DNA of 64,000 nt from Trileptium ribeirensis (taxonomy: Eukaryota > Nematoda > Enoplea > Enoplida > Thoracostomopsidae), in contig JASANE010005277.1 of NCBI GenBank assembly GCA_030248225.1, positions 26,970 through 90,969 of the forward strand, given 5' to 3'. The notes beneath the pieces were generated by a model, which was not told the DNA's origin, made no database searches, and worked only from the letters and a program-made list of their open reading frames with translations. Of this stretch, positions 55,828 through 64,000 are shown in pieces (positions within the stretch are counted from its first letter, which is position 1; every line of letters begins with the position of its first letter). Made by a program: the position numbers and the translations under genes.

Positions 55828-58800
55828 TGACTAGATATGGGTTGAGTCCCGAGCCCCTTCCGTGATATATTTCTGAGTCGGCATGTGCACCCGCTGTAGC
55901 CAAGTATGGATATACTATCTAGACAGATGCTTTTAAAATAGCTTATTAATTACAAGTCCTGTAAAGGAATATTGTTGACTAGCGATGGGTTGAGTCCCGA
56001 ACCCCTTCCGTGATGCATTTCTGAGTCGGCATATGTACTCGTTGTAGCCAAGTATGGATATACTATCTAGACAGATGCTTTCATAATAGCTTAGTAGTTA
56101 CTAGTCATATAAAGGAAAATTGTTGACTAGAGATGGGTTGAGTCCCGAACCCCTTCCGTAATGCATTTCTAAGTCGGCATATGTACCCGTTCTAGCCAAG
56201 TATGAATATACTATCTAGACAGATGCTTTCATAATAGCTTAGTAGTTATTAGTCCTATAAAGGAAAATTGTTGACTAGAGGTGGGTTGAGTCCCGAACCC
56301 CTTCCGTAATGCATTTCTAAGTCGGCATATGTACCCGTTGTACCCAAGTATGAATATACTATCTATACAGATGCTTTCATACTAGCTTAGTAGTTATTAG
56401 TCCTATAAAGGAAAATTGTTGACTAGAGGTGGGTTGAGTCCCGAACCTCTTCCGTAATGCATTTCTGAGTCGGCATATGTACCCGCTGTAGCCAAGTATG
56501 GATATACTATCTAGACAGATGCTTTCATACTAGCTTAGTAGTTATTAGTCCTATAAAGGAAAATTGTTGACTAGAGGTGGGTTCAGTCCCGAACCCCTTC
56601 CGTAATGCATTTCTGAGTCGGCATATATACCCGTTCTAGCCAAGTATGAATATACTATCTAGACAGATGCTTTCATAATAGCTTAGTAGTTATTAGTCCT
56701 ATAATGGAAAATTGCTGACTAGAGATGGATTGAGTTCCGAACCCCTTCCGTGATGGATTTCTGAGTCGGCATATGTACCCGCTATAGCCAAGTATGGATA
56801 TACTATCTAGACAGATGCTTTTATAATAGCTTAGTAGTTATTAGTCCTATAAAGGAAAATTGTTGACTATAGGTGGGTTGAGTCCCGAACCCCTTCCGTA
56901 ATGCATTTCTGAGTCGGCATATGTACCCGCTGTAGCCAAGTATCGATATACTATCTAGACAGATGCTTTTAAAATAGCTTAGTAATTACCAGTCCTGTAA
57001 AGGAATATTGTTGACTAGAGATGGGTTGAGTCGCGAGCACCTTTCGTGATGCATTTCTGGGTCGACATGTGTACCCGCTGTAGCCAAGTATGGTTATACT
57101 ATCTAGACAGATGCTTTTATAATAGCTTAGTAGTTATTAGTCCTATAAAGGAAAATTGTATACTACAGGTGGGTTGAGTCGCGAACCCCTTCCGTAATGC
57201 ATTTCTGAGTCGGCATATGTACCCGCTGTAGCCAAGTATGGATATACTATCTAGACAGATGCTTTTAAAATAGCTTAGTAATTACCAGTCCTGTAAAGGA
57301 ATATTGTTGACTCGTGGGTTGAGTCGCGAGCACCTTTCGTGATGCATTTCTGATGAGACATGTGTACCCGCTGTAGCCAAGTATGGTTATACTATCTAGA
57401 CAGATGCTTTTATAATAGCTTAGTAATTACCAGTCCTGTAAAGGAATATTGTTTTCAGCTAGAGATGGGTTGAGTCGCGAGCACCTTTCGTGATGCATTT
57501 TTTGAGTCGACAAGTTTACCCGCTGTAGCCAAGTATGGATATACTATCTAGACAGATGCTTTTAAAATAGCTTAGTAATTACCGGTCCAGTAAAGGAATA
57601 TTGTTGACTAGAGATGGGTTGAGTCGCGAGCACCTTTCGTGATGCATTTCTGAGTCGACAAGTGTACCGCTGTAACCAAGTATGGATATACTATCTAGAC
57701 AGATGCTTTTACAATAGCTTAGTAGTTATTAGTCCTATAAAGGAAAATTGTATACTACAGGTGGGTTGAGTCCCGAACCCCTTCCGTAATGCATTTCTGA
57801 GTCGGCATATGTGCCCGCTGTAGCCAAGTATGGATATACTATCTAGACAGATGCTTTTAAAATAGCTTAGTAATTACCAGTTCTGTAAAGGAATATTGTT
57901 GACTAGAGATGGGTTGAGTCGCGAGCACCTTTCGTGATGCATTTCTGAGTCGACATGTGTACCCGCTGTAGCCAAGTATGGTTATACTATCTAGACAGAT
58001 GCTTTTATAATAGCTTAGTAATTACCAGTCCTGTAAAGGAATATTGTTGACTAGAGATGGGTTGAGTCGCGAGCACCTTTCGTGATGCATTTCTGAGTCG
58101 ACAAGTGTACCCGCTGTAGCCAAGTATGGATATACTATCTAGACAGATGCTTTTAAAATAGCTTAGTAATTACCGGTCCAGTAAAGGAATATTGTTGACT
58201 AGAGATGGGTTGAGTCGCGAGCACCTTTCGTGATGCATTTCTGAGTCGACATGTGTACCCGCTGTAGCCAAGTATGGTTATACTATCTAGACAGATGCTT
58301 TTATAATAGCTTAGTAGTTATTAGTCCTATAAAGGAAAATTGTATACTACAGGTGGGTTGAGTCCCGAACCCCTTCCGTAATGCATTTCTGAGTCGGAAT
58401 ATGTACCCGCTGTAGCCAAGTATGGATATACTATCTAGACAGATGCTTTTAAAATAGCTTAGTAATTACCAGTCCTGTAAAGGAATATTGTTGACTAGAG
58501 ATGGGTTGAGTCGCGAGCACCTTTTGTGATGCATTTCTGAGTCGACATGTGTACCCGCTGTAGCCAAGTATGGTTATACTATCTAGACAGATGCTTTTAT
58601 AATAGCTTAGTAATTACCAGTCCTGTAAAGGAACATTGTTGACTAGAGATGGGTTGAGTCGCGAGCACCTTTTGTGATGCATTTCTGAGTCGACAAGTGT
58701 ACCCGCTGTAGCCAAGTATGGATATACTATCTAGACAGATGCTTTTAAAATAGCTTAGTAATTACCAGTCCTCTAAAGGAATATTGTTGACTAGAAACGG

Positions 58801-59985
58801 GTTGAGTCGCGAGCACCTTTCGTGATGCATTTCTCGGTCGACATGTGTACCCGCTGTAACCAAGTATGGATATACTATCTAGACAGATGCTTTTATAATA
58901 GCTTAGTAGTTATTAGTCCTATAAAGGAAAATTGTATACTACAGGTGGGTTGAGTCCCGAACCCCTTCCGTAATGCATTTCTGAGTCGGCATATGTACCC
59001 GCTGTAGCCAAGTATGGATATACTATCTTGACAGATGCTTTTAAAATAGCTTAGTAATTACCAGTCCTGTAAAGGAACATTGTTGACAAGAGATGGGTTG
59101 AGTCGCGAGCACCTTTCGTGATGCATTTCTGAGTCGACATGTGTACCCGCTGTAGCCAAGTATGGTTATACTATCTAGACAGATGCTTTTATAATAGCTT
59201 AGTAATTACCAGTCCTGTAAAGGAATATTGTTGACTAGAGATGGGTTGAGTCGCGAGCACCTTTCGTGATGCATTTCTGAGTCGACAAGTGTATCCGCTG
59301 TAGCCAAGTATGGATATACTATCTAGACAGATGCTTTTAAAATAGCTTAGTAATTACCAGTCCTGTAAAGGAATATTGTTGACTAGAGATGGGTTGAGTC
59401 CCGAACCCCTTCCGTAATGCATTTCTGAGTCGGCATATGTACCCGCTGTAGCCAAGTATGGATATACTATCTTGACAGATGCTTTTAAAATAGCTTAGTA
59501 ATTACAAGTCCTGTAAAGGAATATTGTTGACTAGAGATGGGTTGAGTCGCGAGCACCTTTCGTGATGCATTTCTGAGTCGACATGTGTACCCGCTGTAGC
59601 CAAGTATGGTTATACTATCTAGACAGATGCTTTTATAATAGCTTAGTAATTACCAGTCCTGTAAAGGAATATTGTTGACTAGAGATGGGTTGAGTCGCGA
59701 GCACCTTTCGTGATGCATTTCTGAGTCGACAAGGTCCCGCTGTGCAATCGACAAGTATTCCGCTTGCCAAGTATGGTTATACTATCTAGACAGATGCTTT
59801 TATAATAGCTTAGTAGTTACCGGTCCAGTAAAGGAATATCGTTGACTAGAGATGGGTTGAGTCGCGAGCACCTTTCGTGATGCATTTCTGAGTCGGCATA
59901 TGTACCCGTTCTAGCCAAGTATGAATATACTATCTAGACAGATGCTTTCATAATAGCTTAGTAGTTACTAGTCATATAAAAGATA
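55828..59985. repeat. 148-bp satellite, about 28 units
   Basis: Unit landmarks GACTAGAGATGGGTTGAGTC, ATGCATTTCTGAGTCGGCAT, CCGCTGTAGCCAAGTATGG and TATACTATCTAGACAGATGC recur every 147-149 bp. Two unit types occur: A (CCGAACCCCTTCCGTAATGC, CCTATAAAGGAAAATTG) and B (GCGAGCACCTTTCGTGATGC, CCTGTAAAGGAATATTG). Units 1-8 are type A; later units are mixed (see findings). No coding potential. Confidence 0.97.
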
Positions 59986-60376
59986 TTTATAAAATAGATT
60001 TTCTCTCGGTGTACGTTCAAATATATCAGTACTGTTTTGGTTTCAAACCAGCGGTGCAAATGTCTGATTATTGTAAAATGCATATACATCTTCGAACTTA
60101 GTAATTTACAAATATAAAAACGCATCAAATTTGTGCACATATATTTCTGTACGTACAGAAATGTACGTTTACAAAATATAAATATTACAGTATAGATGAT
60201 ATTGTAATCAAGTGAAATTTTATAAGTAAATATTTGTTTATATAGATTAGGTTTATAAAACTTACTTAAAGAAGAGCCTTTCAAAAAGACGTAAATACAG
60301 TTTTGTGCCTAAATATCAAGCGGTAAGGATATTTATTTGTGACAAGCAGTTTTAATATTTAAGATGTAAAGAGAGT
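59980..60376. repeat. Left arm of a long inverted repeat
   Basis: Starts at the satellite edge (AGTCATATAAAAGATATT) and includes TTTCTCTCGGTGTACGTTCA, ACCAGCGGTGCAAATG, TGTACGTACAGAAATGTACG and AGAAGAGCCTTTCAAAAAG. The reverse complement occupies 62638-63030 with the same satellite edge. Confidence 0.9.
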
Positions 60377-61110
60377 TCTGCGCTAATACTTGATTGACAG
60401 ATGAACTGTTTAACTGAGTCCCAATTGCATAGTAGTAGATGTCTATGATCGGTTTGCCGGCTTAGAGGGACAGATGGTTCCGTTACAGTAGGGGGCTTTA
60501 TACCAGAGAATCAAAAAATTTTCTCATTCTCCCAGTTTTTCCTCAAAATGTTTCCCAATTGTTGCTTAAAAGTTTTTGCGATTTTGGGCGTAATTGCTAA
60601 AATTTTCTGCCCTCGTTAGGCCTGGGTGGGGGAGGGTTGCCAAAATTATGGCGGAGGGGACCCGACGCTTAGGGACAGGGTTGTTCTTTACCCCACTCCC
60701 ATCTTATTCAATAGCAATGCAGCAGAAAGGTGATAATAAATGTATAAAATTGAGGTGCTCGACTCTGTATTTTATAATAGAAAAAAATTTTACTCTACAA
60801 ATTAATTTTACAATTAAAATTTAAAATTTCATCATTATTTTTTGCTATATATAATTTATTGTGAAATTTCTTCTTTGCTTGAAGTAAAAATACAATATGA
60901 CAGTCACTATAATAAGTAAATTTACAAGACTTATATATTTTTTGTCAAGTTTTATTTTGTAGTATATATGTAGTACGTATAGTTTTAGTATTCAATTCAA
61001 TTCAGCTGAAATTTTCGAAGCTGTTTTATTTTACACAAAAGTGTATTATGACTGTAATGACAAATCTTGATCGGACTTCACTTGTGTACTGAGAGGCAGG
61101 TATGATGGAA
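60377..61110. other. Spacer DNA, no gene recognised
   Basis: Mostly AT-rich; a GC-richer patch lies at 60600-60700 (GGCCTGGGTGGGGGAGGG). No long frame. Confidence 0.6.
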
Positions 61111-61113
61111 ATG

Positions 61114-61329
61114 TCAATTTTTATTGTGGTGTTTCACTTGTATTTGCTTTTCAAGGCAGCCGCGTTGAAACGATTTGATATCTGTAGCATCTAGCTCAAC
61201 CTGAGGACCCGTGGTTGAATCTGTATACGCCCCCAGCAACCAAAATCCAGGAGAGAGTCCACCGGGCTCAACCATTCCGATACCGCCTGCCTCAAGAATC
61301 CGTTTTTGGTAAATGAGGTAATGACGGTT
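61114..61329 (-). CDS. Gene-like open frame, fragment of unknown protein
   Basis: Frame open for 71 codons, bounded by a TAG upstream (61330-61332, which can also be read as an AG acceptor) and a TGA at 61114. It reads NRHYLIYQKRILEAGGIGMV, EPGGLSPGFWLLGAYTDSTT and GPQVELDATDIKSFQRG. The Gly/Pro-rich text and higher GC content look like real protein, unlike other frames here. A CCTCAG-GTTGAG inside could be a donor. No family recognised; perhaps one exon or a relic. Confidence 0.4.
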   Translation of the reverse strand, partial: NRHYLIYQKRILEAGGIGMVEPGGLSPGFWLLGAYTDSTTGPQVELDATDIKSFQRGCLEKQIQVKHHNKN

Positions 61330-61454
61330 CTATTTGTTCGTTTGATAAATGCGCCTCTGTCACCGCCGGTTTAGCAACTACACTTTTGCTTTATATGGCT
61401 CTACCTGCCGATATTTAGCCATATTCCACAATAGTTTCAGCTAAATGACTATAC

Positions 61455-62126
61455 AAAATTCAAATATATAAAATTTCAATTTACATTGGGTTTTTCGCAA
61501 ATAAAATTTGGAAAAATAGGTTTCAGTCTTGTAGGAAGTGAAATAAAAAGGCAACCATCGCCACATGGTACGATTTTAAGCAAGGATGGATCTATAACGC
61601 CGAATATTCGTTTGCAAATCGAACAGATACTCTTATAAATATAATACAGATACGAAATGTTTGCAAAATCGGATACTAAAATTCAAATATATAAAATTTC
61701 AATTTACATTGGGTTTTTCGCAAATAAAATTTGGAAAAATAGGTTTCAGTCTTGTAGGAAGTGAAATAAAAAGGCAACCATCGCCACATGGTACGATTTT
61801 AAGCAAGGATGGATCTATAACGCCGAATATTCGTTTGCAAATCGAACAGATACTCTTATAAATATAATACAGATACGAAATGTTTGCAAAATCGGATACT
61901 AAAATTCAAATATATAAAATTTCAATTTACATTGGGTTTTTCGCAAATAAAATTTGGAAAAATAGGTTTCAGTCTTGTAGGAAGTGAAATAAAAAGGCAA
62001 CCATCGCCACATGGTACGGTTTTAAGCAAGGATGGATCTATAACGCCGAATATTCGTTTGCAAATCGAACAGATACTCTTATAAATATAATACAGATACG
62101 AAATGTTTGCAAAATCGGATACTAAA
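61455..62126. repeat. 223-bp tandem repeat, three near-identical units
   Basis: AAATTCAAATATATAAAATT begins at 61455, 61678 and 61901. I saw one base difference between units (ACGATTTT against ACGGTTTT). Such identity implies very recent duplication or an assembly effect. The 66-residue frames in units 2 and 3 are copies of one another with no motif. Confidence 0.95.
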
Positions 62127-62269
62127 ATTTTGATATTTTAAAAAAATATATAATAAATATTAATAACAATATTATTCATTTTATATAATATTTACACTTA
62201 TACATATACACTATCTAAAAATCTCTCCATACACATCTAATCTACTCTTAAATAATCTATAATAAAATA

Positions 62270-62441
62270 ACACAAATAAAAAAAAAAAAATAATAATAAA
62301 ACAATAATAAACAAAAAACGAATAATAAAAAAATATAAAAACATAAAAAACGAATTATAAAAAAAAAAAGAAATTCACTGTTACTGATAAAAAACTAAAA
62401 TTAAAAAAAAAAAAAAAAGCGCGTAAAAAATTGAATAAAAA

Positions 62442-62480
<39 letters not shown>

Positions 62481-62637
62481 ATAAAAAATATAAAACTTTT
62501 TATATAAAAAACCAAAAATACCCACAACCCCATTCGCATTACCCCAAAATCCAAACTTCACACAAAAAACATTAGAAAAAACAAAAAAAACCCCCCACAA
62601 CCCAACCCAAAACACAACCCCCACCCACACCAACCTC
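62270..62637. repeat. A-rich low-complexity tract passing into C/A-rich sequence
   Basis: Long A runs with scattered T/C, then CCCCCCACAACCCAACCC- and CACAACCCCCACCCACACC-like text up to the right arm. The minus-strand Phe-rich frame is compositional. Confidence 0.85.
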
Positions 62638-63030
62638 CACTCTCTTTTTTACATCTTAAATATTAAAAGCCTTTTCTGTCAAATAAATATCCTTACCGCT
62701 TGATATTTAGGCACAAAACTGTATTTACATTCTTTTTGAAAGGCTCTTCTTTAAGTAAGTTTTTATAAACCTAATCTTTATATAAACAAATATTTACTTG
62801 TTCACTTGATATCATATATACTGTAATATTTATATTTTGTAAACGTACATTTCTGTACATACAGAAATATATGTGCACAAATTTGATGCGTTTATATTTG
62901 TAAATTACTAAGTTCGAAAATGTATATGCATTTACAATAATCGTTTGCACCGCTGGTTAAAAGAAACCAAAACAGTACTGAGATATTTGAACGTACACGA
63001 GAGAAAATCTATTTATGATATTCTTTTATA
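62638..63030. repeat. Right arm of the long inverted repeat
   Basis: Reverse complement of 59980-60376 with many single-base indels (for example TTTTTATAAACCTAATCTTTA against a shorter left-arm version). It ends in TATGACTAGTAACTACTAAG, the start of an inverted 148-bp satellite. Confidence 0.88.
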
Positions 63031-64000
63031 TGACTAGTAACTACTAAGTATTGTGAAAGCATCTGTAGATAGTATATTCATCCTTGGCTAGAACGGGTAC
63101 ATCGACTGGGAAATGCATCACAAAAGGTGTGGGGACCAACCCCATCTCTAGTCAACGACATTACTGGACCGGGTTTTGCTCACTATTTTTAAAAAGCATC
63201 TGTGATAGTATATCCATACTTTGGCTACAGCGGTACACTGTGGAGACTGGGAAAGGCGAAAGTGCTCCACAACTCAAAGTCTTTTCTAGGTCAACAATAA
63301 TTATTTTACAGGACTGGTAATTACAGTTATTTATAAAAGCATCTGTAGATGTATTGCACAATTACTTTGGCTCTGCTACGTGTCGACTCAGAAAATCGTG
63401 GTGAAAGTTCACAAACTCAACCCATCTCTAGTCAACAATATTATTTCCAGGAACTATAATTACTAAGCTATTTTCGTCTGTCATAGTATATCCATACTTG
63501 GCTACAGTAGGCCTATATCCGGACTAAAAATGCATTACGGGAAGGAGTTCAGGACTCAAATTTCTCTGTAGTCAACAATATTCCCTTTTTACAGGATATC
63601 ATAATTACTAAGCTATTTTTAAAAGCATCTTGTCTAGATAGTATATCCATACTTGGCACACACTGCTCGGACTGGGCAAAAAATGCATCACAAAAGTGTC
63701 GGCAACTCAACCCGGTCTCTAAGTCGAGACAATATTATTTTTACAGGATTGTAATTATTAAGCTATTGTAACTGAAAGCATATATATAAATCGTGTGACC
63801 CATTACTTGGCTCCGCGCTACACGTGTCAAACTCGGCCTACAAAAGGTGCTCCACAACTCAACCCATCTTGTCAACAATGTTATTTTACAGATTTTGGTA
63901 GTTATACAGTTATTTTTAAAAAGCATACTGAGTAGTTTAACCCATACTCAGGGGTATGCCGACTCAGAAAACCCTTCGGAAGGGGTTGGGGTCCGCCCCT
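63031..64000. repeat. Inverted 148-bp satellite, degraded
   Basis: AAGCATCTGT, AGTATATCCATACTTGGCTA, CAACTCAACCCATCTCTAGT and CAACAATATT recur in reverse orientation relative to 55828-59985, but with frequent insertions and deletions. It continues to the window edge. Confidence 0.85.

Noticed and set aside
62355..62633. Phe/Gly-rich 92-residue minus-strand frame
   Set aside because: Low-complexity A/C-rich DNA; compositional artefact.
1..64000. CRISPR-like arrays among the many tandem repeats
   Set aside because: All arrays are contiguous tandem units without unique spacers, in a eukaryotic context.

Overview
The window is eukaryotic nuclear DNA from an animal. It is AT-rich, its one large gene is split by long introns, and it carries many transposon relics and tandem arrays. 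No prokaryotic operon, CRISPR array, tRNA or complete rRNA gene was seen. The gene encodes an ephexin-family Rho guanine-nucleotide exchange factor (DH, PH and SH3 domains). Its introns end in short TTTYAG acceptors, as is common in nematodes and some other ecdysozoans. I infer a repeat-rich ecdysozoan, perhaps a nematode; the species cannot be read from the sequence.

1-36.5 kb (+ strand): the ephexin-like gene. I assembled 15 exons (927 to 36459, about 1,185 codons) by matching reading phase across each junction. The order is a low-complexity acidic/Ser/Thr N-terminus, an ephexin linker, the DH domain, the PH domain, an SH3 domain split over two exons, and a polar C-terminal tail. The true 5' end lies upstream of 927 or outside the window. 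One piece of the DH domain is not confidently located. The 8.6-kb intron inside the PH domain (21458-30055) holds a GIY-YIG/Penelope-like fragment, a broken DDE-type transposase gene on the minus strand, and a Penelope-like reverse transcriptase fragment. Other introns hold TA-flanked MITEs and a 1,174-bp hAT-type element with a perfect 8-bp target duplication.

36.5-46.6 kb: no convincing protein gene. A GC-rich island at about 38.7-42.8 kb carries four adjacent strong stem-loops, a TATA-like and Inr-like pair, and a hairpin repeated three times with a compensatory base-pair change. It is followed by a six-unit 167-bp array and a 752-bp hAT-like element with GC-rich ends.

46.6-55.7 kb: a decayed Mutator-like (MULE) element sits inside a copy of the same hAT family. 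Then come a 428-bp higher-order satellite, two smaller GC-rich relatives of the 752-bp element, a 54-bp minisatellite and a 426-bp MITE.

55.8-64 kb: a 148-bp satellite of about 28 units, partly arranged as a four-unit higher-order repeat, flows into unique sequence that is then mirrored. The right arm (62.6-64 kb) is an inverted, much noisier copy. The 2.3-kb spacer holds three near-identical 223-bp units and a short gene-like fragment on the minus strand.

The only gene that looks intact is the ephexin-like GEF. It would couple an upstream receptor or scaffold to Rho-family GTPase activation at the cortex. Most of the rest is mobile or satellite DNA. Repeat boundaries were read by eye and may be off by a few bases.
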